A stretch of DNA of 64,000 nucleotides from Bacillus sp. (in: firmicutes) (GCA_003560495.1 PWLM01000046.1:1-64000); one strand, 5' to 3'; numbered from the stretch's first letter, positions 1 to 9,453 are shown. Numbers and translations: made by a program. The notes: generated by a model not told the origin, from the letters alone.

Positions 1-284
<284 letters not shown>

Positions 285-310
285 TCACCTCGTATTTATG
301 GCATCAAATT

Positions 311-339
311 GTTACATGAGTTTAAAATAACACTTTCAA
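311..339 (-). promoter_or_regulatory. candidate promoter for pfkA
   Basis: On the minus strand a -35 like TTGAAA (334-339) and a -10 like TGTAAC (311-316) are exactly 17 nt apart in the A/T-rich gap between accA and pfkA. Each box matches the SigA consensus in 4-5 of 6 positions. It may only supplement read-through from accDA. Confidence 0.35.
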
Positions 340-406
340 ATTTTAAACACAATAGACATCAGACGACCTGCAAACCCTTACAGTGACGGCGTTTCGACAA
401 AAATCC

Positions 407-1384
407 CTATTCTTCAGTATTGGCATCGTTTACATACGTATACTCTCCGATGCGATTAAATTTTTCATATCTTTCCTGGACGAGCTCTTCTTTATCCTTC
501 TTTTTCAAAGAATGAATGGCTTCTTCCAAATATCCCCGTATATTTTCTGCCTGGGTGGTGACATTACGGTGTGCCCCTCCCCTTACTTCCGGAATAACCG
601 CATCGATAATTCCAAGTTCAAACAGATCCGGTGCCGTAATCTTCATCGTTTCCGCGGCAGCTCTCGCTTCGCCTGCATCCTTCCAAAGAATAGATGCAGC
701 ACCTTCCGGCGAAATAACGGAATAGGTGGAGTTTTCGAGCATATAAATACGGTCACCGACCCCGAGCGCCAGTGCTCCGCCACTGCCCCCTTCGCCGATA
801 ACTACACAGATGACCGGGGTACGAAGGCCTGCCATTTCAATAAGATTTCTTGCTATAGCTTCACTTTGTCCCCGCTCTTCCGCTGCCTTACCGGGATAGG
901 CACCTTTTGTATCGATAAAACAGATAATCGGCCTGGAAAATTTTTCGGCCTGTTTCATCAGCCGGAGTGCTTTCCGATAGCCTTCCGGATGCGGCATACC
1001 AAAGTTACGGAAAAGGTTTTCCTTTGTATCTTTCCCTCTCTGATGACCTATAACAGTAACCGGGATCCCTTCGAAAAATGCCGGTCCGCCGACAATCGCC
1101 GCATCATCTCCGTAAAGTCGGTCTCCGTGCATTTCAAAGAAATCGGTAAACAGATGATGGATATAATCTTTTGTAGTCGGCCGCTGGGAATGACGGGCCA
1201 GCTGGACACGGTCCCAAGGTTTCATATTGCCGTATATATCTTCTTCAAGCTGCTCCAGCCGGACTTCCAGCTTAGTAATTTCTCCGGAGAGATCGATTCC
1301 TTTTTCGTCAGTAAATTCTTTCAGTTCAGCGATTTTTGAACGCAGCTCAATGACTGGTTTTTCAAATGGCAGCTGCTCGGGCAT
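407..1384 (-). CDS. accA: acetyl-CoA carboxylase carboxyltransferase subunit alpha
   Basis: Alpha half of the carboxyltransferase that moves CO2 from biotin carrier protein to acetyl-CoA to form malonyl-CoA, the first step of fatty-acid synthesis. The 325-residue length is normal for AccA. Visible family segments include the N-terminal coiled helix (about 1-60), [15 protein letters not shown] (about 92-106), [12 protein letters not shown], and the [15 protein letters not shown] oxyanion-hole region (about 198-212). The start at 1384 has the ribosome site AGGAGGAGG. accD stops 3 nt upstream, so the two subunits are translationally coupled, as fits a 1:1 complex. Confidence 0.97.
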   Translation of the reverse strand: MPEQLPFEKPVIELRSKIAELKEFTDEKGIDLSGEITKLEVRLEQLEEDIYGNMKPWDRVQLARHSQRPTTKDYIHHLFTDFFEMHGDRLYGDDAAIVGGPAFFEGIPVTVIGHQRGKDTKENLFRNFGMPHPEGYRKALRLMKQAEKFSRPIICFIDTKGAYPGKAAEERGQSEAIARNLIEMAGLRTPVICVVIGEGGSGGALALGVGDRIYMLENSTYSVISPEGAASILWKDAGEARAAAETMKITAPDLFELGIIDAVIPEVRGGAHRNVTTQAENIRGYLEEAIHSLKKKDKEELVQERYEKFNRIGEYTYVNDANTEE

Positions 1385-1387
1385 TAG

Positions 1388-2245
1388 TTAGTCCTCCTCC
1401 TGCGGCTGATGAACGGCAGTCAGCGTCGTTAATGTTTTTTTCATATGATGACGGTGGATTACCTGGTCAAGCTGGCCGTGTTCCAGCAGAAATTCAGCTG
1501 TCTGGAAGTTATCCGGCAGCTTCTGACGGATGGTCTGTTCGATAATACGCCGGCCGGCAAAACCGATAAGTGCTCCAGGCTCTGCCAGATTGACGTCCCC
1601 GAGAGACGCGAAGCTGGCTGATACGCCGCCGGTCGTCGGATGAGTCATCACACTGATAAAAAGAAGATTTTCCTCATGCAGTTTTCGAAGGGCAGTACTC
1701 GTTTTTGCCATCTGCATCAGACTGACTACTCCTTCCTGCATCCTGGCTCCGCCGGAAGCGGAAAAAAGAATAAAAGGAGTTTTGTCCTCAATCGCCCGAT
1801 TAACAGCCCGGACAATTTTTTCTCCTACAACCGATCCCATACTTCCCATGCGGAAGCTGGCGTCCATTACCGCAATGACGACGGGATATCCGCCAATGCT
1901 TGCAGTTCCGGTGACAATCGCTTCGCTGAGCCCGGTTTTTTCCCTGTCTTCCCTGGATTTTTCTTCATATTCCGGAAAATTCAGAGGATCCTTAGAAATC
2001 ATGCCTGCATTGATCTCCTGAAAAGAGTCCTCATCTATCGTACAATGCAGACGTTCGCCGGCAGTCAGACGATGATGGTATCCGCACTGCTCGCACACCA
2101 TATCATTTTTTCGGAGCTCCTTTATGTAGCATATGGATTTAAACTCCGGGCATTTGGCCATAATTCCTTCCGGGACTTCTTTTTTTGCTTCATCGCGGGG
2201 TATTTTTGCCTGTCTTCTTTTTTTGGAAAAAAGATCTCGAATCAT
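1388..2245 (-). CDS. accD: acetyl-CoA carboxylase carboxyltransferase subunit beta
   Basis: Beta half of the carboxyltransferase; partner of AccA. I place the start at the ATG at 2245 ([12 protein letters not shown]), which has GGAGG about 8 nt upstream and aligns with known AccD N-termini, giving 285 residues. An in-frame start 18 codons upstream is less likely. The crotonase-like core is complete: [27 protein letters not shown] and [18 protein letters not shown]. The N-terminal zinc ribbon is odd. The usual CPxC is CPEF here, so the second cysteine is lost, and a new cysteine appears four residues later (spacing C-x6-C ... C-x2-C). The frame is otherwise uninterrupted, so this is a substitution rather than a frameshift. 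Confidence 0.96.
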   Translation of the reverse strand: MIRDLFSKKRRQAKIPRDEAKKEVPEGIMAKCPEFKSICYIKELRKNDMVCEQCGYHHRLTAGERLHCTIDEDSFQEINAGMISKDPLNFPEYEEKSREDREKTGLSEAIVTGTASIGGYPVVIAVMDASFRMGSMGSVVGEKIVRAVNRAIEDKTPFILFSASGGARMQEGVVSLMQMAKTSTALRKLHEENLLFISVMTHPTTGGVSASFASLGDVNLAEPGALIGFAGRRIIEQTIRQKLPDNFQTAEFLLEHGQLDQVIHRHHMKKTLTTLTAVHQPQEED

Positions 2246-2339
2246 ATATTTAATCCTCCATTCTTCGCGGGTGTTCAGTGCAGCAGGCTCTGTCGTCAAG
2301 TTAAGCTGCGCTCAGCCCTCCTGTAGTGATGCGGGCATG

Positions 2340-3002
2340 TTAAAAAATACTGTTATCAAGATGGAGTGTAATAGCTTTTACCGCGGCCTTTTCATCACCG
2401 GCTGCTATCGCCTGATACACGGCTTCGTGTTCATGCCATGCGTGATCCATCCGTCCTTCCCGGGACAGGGACTCGATTAAAGCTGCACGACTGTATTCCA
2501 CCAGAGGACGCCATATATTAAGCATCAGTTTGTTCTGACTCATCTGCATAAGCGTTTTATGGAACTGAATATCTTCGTCGACAGGAATCACACCGTCGCT
2601 CCAGCGTTGTTTTGACTGTTCCAGCAGGAATTTAAGGCGTTCCAGCTGCTCATCGTCCGCCCTCTTGCATGCAAGACGTACTGCATCTGCTTCCAGCGTC
2701 TTCCTCGTTTCTGCAAGATCCTGGCGGGCTTTAGTATCTTTCAGAAAAAAACCGGCCAGTATTTCTGCCAGCCGGTGACTTCCCGCCTTCTGAATGAATG
2801 TCCCTTCTCCCTTACGTGTTTCAATCAAATCCAGCAGCTCCAGAGCACGGAGCGCCTCCCGGACAGACGAACGGCCCACTCCGAGCTTTTCAGCCAGTTC
2901 CCGTTCAGAAGGCAGCTTGTCTCCCGCCTTGAGTTCCCCTGCTGTAATCAGTTCTTCGATATGCTGAAGAATGCGCACATATACTTTTGATGTTTGGGCC
3001 AT
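2340..3002 (-). CDS. FadR-type GntR-family transcriptional regulator
   Basis: Predicted dimeric DNA-binding repressor of the FadR/FCD branch of GntR. The N-terminal winged helix (about 5-75) contains KLPSERELAEKLGVGRSSVREAL, read in two parts as the recognition helix and its lead-in, then the wing LIETRKGEGTFIQ. The rest (about 85-215) is the all-helical FCD ligand domain with the expected metal/ligand histidines (FHKTLM, HEHEAVYQAI). It sits between the malic enzyme and accD on the same strand. A palindrome of the FadR-family type lies just past the malic enzyme promoter (4420-4434), so autoregulation of the whole malic enzyme-accDA unit is a reasonable inference. The effector is unknown; a metabolite linked to malate or acyl-CoA would fit. 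Confidence 0.9.
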   Translation of the reverse strand: MAQTSKVYVRILQHIEELITAGELKAGDKLPSERELAEKLGVGRSSVREALRALELLDLIETRKGEGTFIQKAGSHRLAEILAGFFLKDTKARQDLAETRKTLEADAVRLACKRADDEQLERLKFLLEQSKQRWSDGVIPVDEDIQFHKTLMQMSQNKLMLNIWRPLVEYSRAALIESLSREGRMDHAWHEHEAVYQAIAAGDEKAAVKAITLHLDNSIF

Positions 3003-3097
3003 GCGGGCCTGTTCACTCCTTTATTCCTGGAAACTCCAGCGGCGGCAGAAATACAGAGGATAATTCCCGCTTCCTGCCGCCGGATTATCTGCTAAAT

Positions 3098-3130
3098 AAG
3101 CTGTCCTTCCCTGTAAAGTAAGGACAGCTT
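3098..3130 (-). terminator. hairpin after the malic enzyme gene, weak terminator or RNA processing site
   Basis: Perfect 11-bp arms (AAGCTGTCCTT at 3098-3108, complement at 3120-3130) with an 11-nt loop lie 14 nt past the malic enzyme stop. There is no real U-run on either strand, so it may only attenuate or stabilise the upstream message rather than stop transcription into the regulator and accDA. Confidence 0.5.
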
Positions 3131-3143
3131 ATTGCATCCGCTT

Positions 3144-4385
3144 CTATGCATCATCTTCAATCATTGTCATTTGACGCGTCCGCTCTGCCACTTCTTCGGC
3201 ATCCACCTGACGACGTGCCACTCCTGTTTCCATGGCGGCTTTTGCTACAGCTTTTGCTACAGCGGGAGCAACCCTCTTGTCAAACGGCGCAGGAATAACA
3301 TAATCTGCGTTCAGATTATCCTTGCCTACGAGTTCAGCAATAGCTTCTACTGCCGCTACTTTCATCTCTTCGTTAATATGCGTAGCATATACGTCCAGCG
3401 CTCCACGGAAAATACCTGGAAAAGCAAGAACATTATTTACCTGATTAGGAAAGTCCGAACGGCCGGTTCCAATCACACTTGCTCCAGCTTCCTTCGCTTT
3501 ATCCGGCATAATTTCCGGAATAGGATTCGCCATCGCAAAGATAATCGGATCATTATTCATGCTTTCAACCATTTCTTCGTTCAAAGCTCCTTCTACAGAA
3601 ACTCCGATGAATACGTCTGATTCTTTAATTACTTCGGAAAGCTTTCCTTCCAGTTTCTCCGAGTTTGTCACCTGGGCGATTTCATGCTTCAGGTCATTCA
3701 TTCCGTATGGACGGCCTTCATAAATCGCACCTTTGGAGTCGCAGAGAATGATACTTTTGCAGCCCATACTCTTGAGAAGCTTCATAATTGCAATTCCTGC
3801 TGCTCCTGCTCCGTTAATAACCACACGGATATCTTTCATCAGTTTGCCGCTGAGCTTCAGAGCATTTACGAGGCCGGCTGCAGTAACGATTGCTGTTCCA
3901 TGCTGGTCATCGTGAAAAACAGGAATATTCATTTCGCGCTTTAAGCGCTCTTCAATTTCAAAGCAGCGCGGTGCCGCAATATCTTCCAGATTCACACCGC
4001 CGAAAGTCGGCTCCATCAACTTCACCGTGTTAACGATCTCGTCGACATCATTTGTATTTAAGCAGATAGGAAACGCATCCACACCTGCAAAAGATTTAAA
4101 AAGGACGGCCTTTCCTTCCATAACCGGCATCGCTGCTTCCGGACCTATATTTCCAAGTCCGAGTACAGCAGTGCCATCAGAAACAACTGCTACCATATTC
4201 CCTTTCACAGTATAATCATATACCGTTTTCGGGTCTTCAAAAATAGCTTTGCACGGTTCTGCTACCCCTGGGGAATAGGCTAAAGACAGGTCGTCAGCAT
4301 TACGAACCGGAACTTTCGGTTTCGTTTCAATTTTCCCTTTTTTCACTCGGTGCATGTGTAATGCTTCTTCTCTTAATGTCGCCAC
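3144..4385 (-). CDS. ytsJ: NADP-dependent malic enzyme (YtsJ/MaeB type)
   Basis: Oxidative decarboxylation of malate to pyruvate, which supplies NADPH and pyruvate for the acetyl-CoA carboxylase encoded next to it. Family blocks are clear: SLAYSPGVAEPC (about 33-44), the GLGNIGPEAA and EGKAVLFKSFAGVDAFPI substrate region, NLEDIAAPRCFEIE metal site, FHDDQHGTAIV, and the nucleotide fold VVINGAGAAGIAI (about 187-199). I choose the GTG at 4385 (reads MATLREEAL), 413 residues, because AGAGGAG lies about 9 nt upstream and other family members start MSLREEAL. The GTG at 4394 is too close to the ribosome site. Confidence 0.93.
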   Translation of the reverse strand: MATLREEALHMHRVKKGKIETKPKVPVRNADDLSLAYSPGVAEPCKAIFEDPKTVYDYTVKGNMVAVVSDGTAVLGLGNIGPEAAMPVMEGKAVLFKSFAGVDAFPICLNTNDVDEIVNTVKLMEPTFGGVNLEDIAAPRCFEIEERLKREMNIPVFHDDQHGTAIVTAAGLVNALKLSGKLMKDIRVVINGAGAAGIAIMKLLKSMGCKSIILCDSKGAIYEGRPYGMNDLKHEIAQVTNSEKLEGKLSEVIKESDVFIGVSVEGALNEEMVESMNNDPIIFAMANPIPEIMPDKAKEAGASVIGTGRSDFPNQVNNVLAFPGIFRGALDVYATHINEEMKVAAVEAIAELVGKDNLNADYVIPAPFDKRVAPAVAKAVAKAAMETGVARRQVDAEEVAERTRQMTMIEDDA

Positions 4386-4419
4386 TCCAGCCACTCTCCT
4401 CTAAGTTTTACGATTTAGA

Positions 4420-4434
4420 GGTGGTCAGACCACC
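4420..4434. promoter_or_regulatory. FadR-type operator GGTGGTCAGACCACC
   Basis: A perfect 7-bp inverted repeat around one central base. It contains TGGTCAGACCA, which matches the TGGTCNGACCA core bound by FadR and is of the TnGTnnnACnA type used by the FCD subfamily of GntR. It lies about 9-24 nt downstream of the expected transcription start of the malic enzyme gene, where a bound repressor would block elongation or initiation. The FadR-type regulator at 2340-3002 is the obvious candidate ligand protein. Confidence 0.7.
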
Positions 4435-4449
4435 CCTCTGCCATTCATT

Positions 4450-4458
4450 ATTATACCA
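4450..4458 (-). promoter_or_regulatory. extended -10 promoter of the malic enzyme-regulator-accDA unit
   Basis: On the minus strand the sequence is TGGTATAAT, a perfect extended -10 (TGn plus TATAAT). No convincing -35 is present at 17 nt, as is usual for extended -10 promoters. Transcription should begin near 4443. Confidence 0.65.
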
Positions 4459-4472
4459 AAAACAAGCAGATG

Positions 4473-7400
4473 TTACACCCTCGGCTTTCTTAAAAATACG
4501 TGATTTTTTCCGAGAACGGCCTGAAGCTTCGAAAGAAAAGGCTCTGAAACTGAAACATTCCACATTTCGGAAAGCCTCACAATTTTGTTTGATGCTCCAT
4601 ATTTCAGCACGACCGGAACTTCGCCCGGAGTATTTTCGAGTATTTTTTTGACTTCTCCAAGGTGCTTCCGCTCTGCCTCAAGAGAAAGGTAAAGATAGAG
4701 CACCTCCGCCTGCTGCGATTCCTCCCTGGATTTAAGTGAAGATAAAAGTACGGCTTTTTCCATGATGACTTTCTGCTCTCCTTCATATTCCTCCATATGT
4801 CCTTCCATAAACAGCTTTTCGTTTTTTACGAGCTGCAGCTGAAATTCTTTGTACACTTTCGGAAAAATAGTGACGGGAACCGATCCGGTTTCGTCCTCCA
4901 GCTCAAGAAACGCCATCTGGTCCCCCTTCTTTGTCTGTACACTCCGGACGTCTGTTATCAGTCCGGCAAGCCGAACTTTTTCCCGGGCGGAAAGTTTTAA
5001 TGCCTCTCCTATCGTCAGACGTTTGTATTTTTTCAGGAGTTCTTCTGCTTCCTCCAATGGGTGGCCGCTCAAGTAAAAACCAAGCATTTCTTTTTCCAGA
5101 CGCAGCTCCTCTTCCCGCTGCAGCGGTCCTGCATACGCATATTCAGGTACCGTCTGTTCATCCGGAAACAGTTCTTCCCCTCTTTCCAGCTTCAGGTCCT
5201 CCTGTCCGGCGTACTCGAGTGCCCGGTCCAGCGTAGCAAGAAGCTCGGCACGGCTTTTCCCAAACTCATCCAGCGCACCACTCAGTGTCAGTGCTTCCAG
5301 CATTTTTCGGGAGCGCAGATGTTTCGGAACTCCAGAAGCAAGTTCAAACACATCGCGGACTCCTTCGGCACTTCCTGTTTCAGCGACAGCCCGGGCTGTT
5401 CTCTCGTTTATATGGCGGATGGACGTCAGCCCGAGACGTATCCCATTATCGTCAAGTGAAAAAGCGCTTCCGCTTTTCTGAACAGAAGGCGGCAGAATTT
5501 TCAGTCCGTTAAGACGGGCTTCGTGAATGATCCCGGCCAGTTTTTCCTGGTCATGAACCGCACTTTCCATCATTCCGGTATAAAATGCTTCAGGAAAAAC
5601 AGCTTTTAAATAGGCAAGCCTGTACGTAATCATGCTGTAGGCAACCGCGTGGCTCCGGTTAAAACCGTAATCAGCGAAGCTTACAATCTGATCGTATACT
5701 TTTTCCGATTCTTCTCTGCCGTATCCCCGTCCGACAGCACCATTTACAAACTGTATTCGCCCATTTTCCAGATCCGCCCGCTTTTTTTTGCTTACTGCCC
5801 GGCGCAGAATATCAGCTTCTCCAAGGCTGAAGCCTGCCATCGCTGCTGCTGTCTGCATAATCTGCTCCTGATATATCATCACTCCGTGCGTCTGTTTCAG
5901 GATCGGTTCAAGCACAGGATGAACGTATTCCACCTTCTTTCTCCCATGCTTTCTGGCTATATAATCCGGAATGAACTCCATCGGCCCCGGACGGTAGAGG
6001 GCGTTGACTGCTACAATATCTTCAAAGGCTGTCGGCTGAAGCTGCCTCAACACCTTCTGCATGCCCTGGGACTCCAGCTGAAAAATCCCGGATGTGTCCC
6101 CGCGGCTGAGCAGTTCAAACACTCTGTGATCCTCTTCTGGAATATCACCCGCCCTGATGCCGGCAAGCTTCGTGATTCTGTCGATAAGCGTCAAATTACG
6201 AAGGCCGAGAAAATCCATTTTCAACAGACCGAGCTTTTCAAGGTCCCCCATCGGATACTGTGTAAGAAGCATTCCATCATTGCCCTGCTGAAGAGGCACA
6301 ATTTCTGGAAGTGGATCTCTGCTGATCACAATTCCTGCTGCGTGAACTGAAATGTGCCTCGGAAGTCCTTCGATCATTTTGGCGCACCGAACCACTTCCT
6401 GCAGCTCTTCCTTTTTTTCGAGAAAGGATTTAAAAGCACTACTATTTTCTGCATCACTGATTTTTGTCCCGGGCCGGGAAGGAATAAGCTTTGCCATCCG
6501 GTCCAGTTCGTACGGATCCACCCCGAGAGCTTTGCCGGTGTCCCGGACTGCTGCTTTCGCTGCAAAAGTCCCGAACGTGACAATCTGGGCAACGTGTTTT
6601 GGACCGTATCTTTCGGCAACGTAGTGAATAACTTTATCTCTGTCCGCATCCGCAAAGTCAATATCAATATCCGGCATCGTCACCCGCTCCGGATTCAAAA
6701 ACCGTTCAAATAGCAGCTGGTAGGCAAGCGGATCGACGTCGGTTATACGCAGAACGTATGCTACAAGCGAACCGGCGGCTGACCCCCGCCCCGGCCCGGT
6801 CGTTATACCTTCCTTATGAGCAAACTGCATAAAGTCGGCGACAATTAAGAAGTAATCCGCAAACTGCATCGACTCAATGACTGACAGCTCATGCTCCAGC
6901 CGGTTCCATACTTCCTGATCCGGAGTACCGTAACGTTCATAGGCCCCTTTATGACACCAGCGCCGGAGAAGAAGAACGGCATCCTCTGCTTCTGCGTATT
7001 CCGGAAGAACCATCCCTCCGAGAGAAAGCTCCCAGCTGCAGCGTGAAGCGAGTTTCTCTGCCGTTTCAAAAGCTCCGCTCCATCCTTCAAGTGCCATTTT
7101 CATTTCGTCTTCGCTTTTCAAATAATATTCCGACGACCTTCCATGGCCGGTATCTGCCAGCGGGACTCCCGCTTTTATCGAATGAAGCAGATCGCATACT
7201 TCGGTTTCTTCCTTTTCTACAGCAAGTACTTTATTTGAAGCTATCAGCTGTTCGTCTCTCCCCTGCAGCCAGCTTTTTAAAGCAAGAAGTATTTCCCTTT
7301 CCTCCCGGTGGAAATGATTCTGCACTTCTATAAATACACGGCCCGGAAGAGCTTCTTTCAGTGATTCATGAATTTCTTCTGCTGCATACAGATCTTTTTC

Positions 7401-7805
7401 AAGAAGAAGCGTCTGTAAAGGCCCCCTGTACATTGGTTCAATAACAAAAACATTCGAAAGAAGCTTCAGATCGTCAAGTGTAATAAACGCTTCTCTCTCC
7501 CGGCGCAGTTCTATTTGAGTAAGGAGAGCTAGAAGAGACTGATAGCCGTTGTTATTCTCTGCGAGAAGAATCAGTTCAAATTCCTGCTCCCTTACCCGGA
7601 AAGCGAGTTTCACCCCGATTATCGGTTTTATTCCGGCTGCCGTACACGCTTCATAAAAAGGCACCGCCCCGTGCATCGCGTGCCGGTCTGTCAGTGCCAG
7701 CGAGCCGGCTCCAAATTCGGATGCTTTTCTTACAAGAGAAGACATTCTGGCTCCGCTTTCAAGCATGCTGTATTCACTTTCGACATTTAAATGTACGAAC
7801 CCCAT
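4473..7805 (-). CDS. dnaE: DNA polymerase III alpha subunit, DnaE type
   Basis: Second replicative polymerase of Firmicutes; it extends RNA primers before hand-off to PolC and takes part in damage-induced synthesis. Its 1110 residues match DnaE and not PolC. Domains in order: PHP domain from residue 1 (HLNVESEYSMLESG, LTDRHAMHGAVPFY), palm with the metal-binding PDIDIDF (about 377-383), fingers, the tandem helix-hairpin-helix region, and an OB fold near 985-1060 (VRLAGLITDVRSVQTKKG, MAFLELEDETG). The ATG at 7805 has AAAGGAGGGGGAG upstream. A LexA box overlaps its promoter. In B. subtilis ytrH and ytrI follow dnaE; here nrnA lies on the same strand upstream instead, with no such genes between. 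Confidence 0.96.
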   Translation of the reverse strand: MGFVHLNVESEYSMLESGARMSSLVRKASEFGAGSLALTDRHAMHGAVPFYEACTAAGIKPIIGVKLAFRVREQEFELILLAENNNGYQSLLALLTQIELRREREAFITLDDLKLLSNVFVIEPMYRGPLQTLLLEKDLYAAEEIHESLKEALPGRVFIEVQNHFHREEREILLALKSWLQGRDEQLIASNKVLAVEKEETEVCDLLHSIKAGVPLADTGHGRSSEYYLKSEDEMKMALEGWSGAFETAEKLASRCSWELSLGGMVLPEYAEAEDAVLLLRRWCHKGAYERYGTPDQEVWNRLEHELSVIESMQFADYFLIVADFMQFAHKEGITTGPGRGSAAGSLVAYVLRITDVDPLAYQLLFERFLNPERVTMPDIDIDFADADRDKVIHYVAERYGPKHVAQIVTFGTFAAKAAVRDTGKALGVDPYELDRMAKLIPSRPGTKISDAENSSAFKSFLEKKEELQEVVRCAKMIEGLPRHISVHAAGIVISRDPLPEIVPLQQGNDGMLLTQYPMGDLEKLGLLKMDFLGLRNLTLIDRITKLAGIRAGDIPEEDHRVFELLSRGDTSGIFQLESQGMQKVLRQLQPTAFEDIVAVNALYRPGPMEFIPDYIARKHGRKKVEYVHPVLEPILKQTHGVMIYQEQIMQTAAAMAGFSLGEADILRRAVSKKKRADLENGRIQFVNGAVGRGYGREESEKVYDQIVSFADYGFNRSHAVAYSMITYRLAYLKAVFPEAFYTGMMESAVHDQEKLAGIIHEARLNGLKILPPSVQKSGSAFSLDDNGIRLGLTSIRHINERTARAVAETGSAEGVRDVFELASGVPKHLRSRKMLEALTLSGALDEFGKSRAELLATLDRALEYAGQEDLKLERGEELFPDEQTVPEYAYAGPLQREEELRLEKEMLGFYLSGHPLEEAEELLKKYKRLTIGEALKLSAREKVRLAGLITDVRSVQTKKGDQMAFLELEDETGSVPVTIFPKVYKEFQLQLVKNEKLFMEGHMEEYEGEQKVIMEKAVLLSSLKSREESQQAEVLYLYLSLEAERKHLGEVKKILENTPGEVPVVLKYGASNKIVRLSEMWNVSVSEPFLSKLQAVLGKNHVFLRKPRV

Positions 7806-7825
7806 AACTCCCCCTCCTTTCCATT

Positions 7826-7848
7826 ATCATAACACGAACAAACGTTCC
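7826..7848 (-). promoter_or_regulatory. LexA (SOS) box overlapping the dnaE promoter
   Basis: CGAACAAACGTTCC at 7835-7848 matches the Bacillus LexA consensus CGAACRNRYGTTYC at every position. On the minus strand the -10 TATGAT is at 7826-7831, 3 nt downstream, so LexA would cover the spacer between -35 and -10. dnaE is a known SOS gene in B. subtilis, which supports the assignment. Confidence 0.85.
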
Positions 7849-7945
7849 TAACTATGTACTTCTTTTTATATTTTCCCGGTTAAATAAACGAAATGCAAGC
7901 ACTCTGCAGAAAAACAGATGCCCTGAAGCGGGCTTTTTCACTTGT

Positions 7946-7981
7946 AAAAAAAGAGCCTGTCAAGGACACGTGACAGGCTCT
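7946..7981 (-). terminator. rho-independent terminator downstream of nrnA
   Basis: Arms AGAGCCTGTCA (7952-7962) and complement (7971-7981) around an 8-nt loop. On the minus strand the stem is followed by seven U (7945-7951). It stops transcription from nrnA before the dnaE promoter. About 100 nt between the nrnA stop and the hairpin hold no gene. Confidence 0.85.
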
Positions 7982-8085
7982 CCGTACGATCATTTAAATT
8001 GGGTTGCTCAGCAGCTGCTGATACGCTGAAAAAACTCTCTGCCCAATCAGCCGCTGAACTGCCGCCTGATTTTTCAAGAAATCAT

Positions 8086-9033
8086 CTACAAAGAAGTTTC
8101 CCTGCAGAGAATATCCAGCTTTTGAAAAATCTCCTCAGTTTCTTTCCAGCTTTCTGCTTTAGCCCCGGAAGCCATCGGATGGCCTCCGCCCTGGTGATCC
8201 GCTGCAAGCTCGTGAATTTCAGGCTTTTTGGAGCGCATACGCACACGAATGACATCCGGTTCTTCTACAAAAAAGACCCAGGCTTTCAAGCCTTTTAAAG
8301 TAGAAAAACTGTTGACTACCGCAGCAGTGTCCTCTGCTGTAACAGAAAAACTCCGGAGCGTTTCTTCCGTAAGAACAACCTGCGCTGCGCCATTGGGACT
8401 TACCTCCACTGTGGAAAGCACATAGCCTTCCAGCCGAAGAATTTCCTGCGATTTTTCCTCCATTTTATTCAAAAGGCTGCTTCGGTCGAAGTTATAGCCT
8501 ATAAGCTTACCGGCACTCGAGAACGTAGCCGGGGTAGTATTGGGAAATCGAAATCTTCCAGTATCGGCTACGATCCCCGCGTATAACAGCCTTGCCGCCT
8601 CTGCAGTGAGTGGAACCTCAAGCTGCTCAGTGAAAAGAACAAGCATTTCACATGTCGAACTCGCTTCTGTCATTACCCACTGAAAATTACCGTAACGCTC
8701 CACTTCCGGGTGATGATCAATTTTTATGAGCTTTTTGCCTCTGTGCCATCCTTCCCCGTCGATTCTTGCAGTATTTGCTGTATCGCATACAATGACGAGA
8801 GCTTCTTCATAATCGTCCGGCTGCAGTAGATCCATCTCTGCCAGGAAAGAAAGGGACTGCTGAGTTTCTCCTGCGAGCAGAACCTTTTTCTCCGGAAAGG
8901 AGGCAGTGATCATTTCTTTCAGGGCGGCCTGCGAGCCTACGGCGTCCGGATCCGGTCGGACATGGCGGTGAATTATTATTGTTTCAAAATCGGAGACCGC
9001 CCTCCATATGTTCTCCATTATTTCATCTGACAT
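8086..9033 (-). CDS. nrnA: bifunctional oligoribonuclease / pAp phosphatase
   Basis: DHH-family phosphodiesterase that degrades 2-5 nt RNAs and dephosphorylates pAp, a by-product of sulfate assimilation and acyl-carrier modification. The 315-residue length is normal. Motifs: HRHVRPDPDAVGSQ (about 22-35), VCDTANTARIDG (about 84-95), KIDHHPEVE (the DHH motif, about 106-114) and the C-terminal DHHA1 GGGHPMASGA (about 277-286). Start ATG at 9033 with GGAGGGG upstream. It is divergent from ytpI, as in B. subtilis where these are neighbours. Confidence 0.95.
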   Translation of the reverse strand: MSDEIMENIWRAVSDFETIIIHRHVRPDPDAVGSQAALKEMITASFPEKKVLLAGETQQSLSFLAEMDLLQPDDYEEALVIVCDTANTARIDGEGWHRGKKLIKIDHHPEVERYGNFQWVMTEASSTCEMLVLFTEQLEVPLTAEAARLLYAGIVADTGRFRFPNTTPATFSSAGKLIGYNFDRSSLLNKMEEKSQEILRLEGYVLSTVEVSPNGAAQVVLTEETLRSFSVTAEDTAAVVNSFSTLKGLKAWVFFVEEPDVIRVRMRSKKPEIHELAADHQGGGHPMASGAKAESWKETEEIFQKLDILCRETSL

Positions 9034-9125
9034 TCTTTCCCCTCCATTAATTCCTTCGGTTGCACCATGATAAAGACTCCGCTACAATTAGACCGTGATC
9101 TATCAATTATAAAGGAGTATACATA

Positions 9126-9422
9126 ATGGTTATTTTTCCGGTATTTTTAGTCGCTTCCCTCGTCCTGTTCGTCTACTTCAAGGTGCTTCAGCTCCGGACA
9201 AAAGGCCCCGGGGAGAGAGAGCTTTACAGTGCAAAGGCAACGATAGCCCTGAGCATTTTTATCATTACGTTCGGCGTGAACAGCTATATAAACCTTCAGA
9301 CAACTACCGCTGCAGTCGTCGGTCTTATTTTCCTCGTTCTCGGAGGTGTGAACCTGTACTTCGGTATTAGGCGGCATCAGCATTTCAAACCGCTTGCTCT
9401 TCAGGAAAGAAAAGAAAAATAG
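9126..9422 (+). CDS. ytpI: YtpI family small membrane protein
   Basis: A 98-residue protein with three predicted membrane helices (about 3-20, 35-53, 60-80) and a basic C-terminal tail (RRHQHFK...ERKEK). The sequence and place, between nrnA and ytoI, match the uncharacterised YtpI family. Start ATG at 9126 with AAAGGAG upstream. No function is known. Confidence 0.85.
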   Translation: MVIFPVFLVASLVLFVYFKVLQLRTKGPGERELYSAKATIALSIFIITFGVNSYINLQTTTAAVVGLIFLVLGGVNLYFGIRRHQHFKPLALQERKEK

Positions 9423-9427
9423 CACCC

Positions 9428-9453
9428 GGCCCGTCCCTTTCAGGTGACGGGCC
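9428..9453. terminator. hairpin between convergent ytpI and ytoI
   Basis: GGCCCGTC (9428-9435) pairs with GACGGGCC (9446-9453) six nt past the ytpI stop. No U-run follows on either strand, so terminator activity is uncertain. Confidence 0.4.

Noticed and set aside
383..1339. 318-codon plus-strand frame
   Set aside because: Antisense of accA; no ribosome site, low-complexity aromatic and Cys-rich product.
2296..2335. GCGCTCAGCCCT similar to the repeat family
   Set aside because: Only 12 nt match, with no flanking hairpin or other repeat part.
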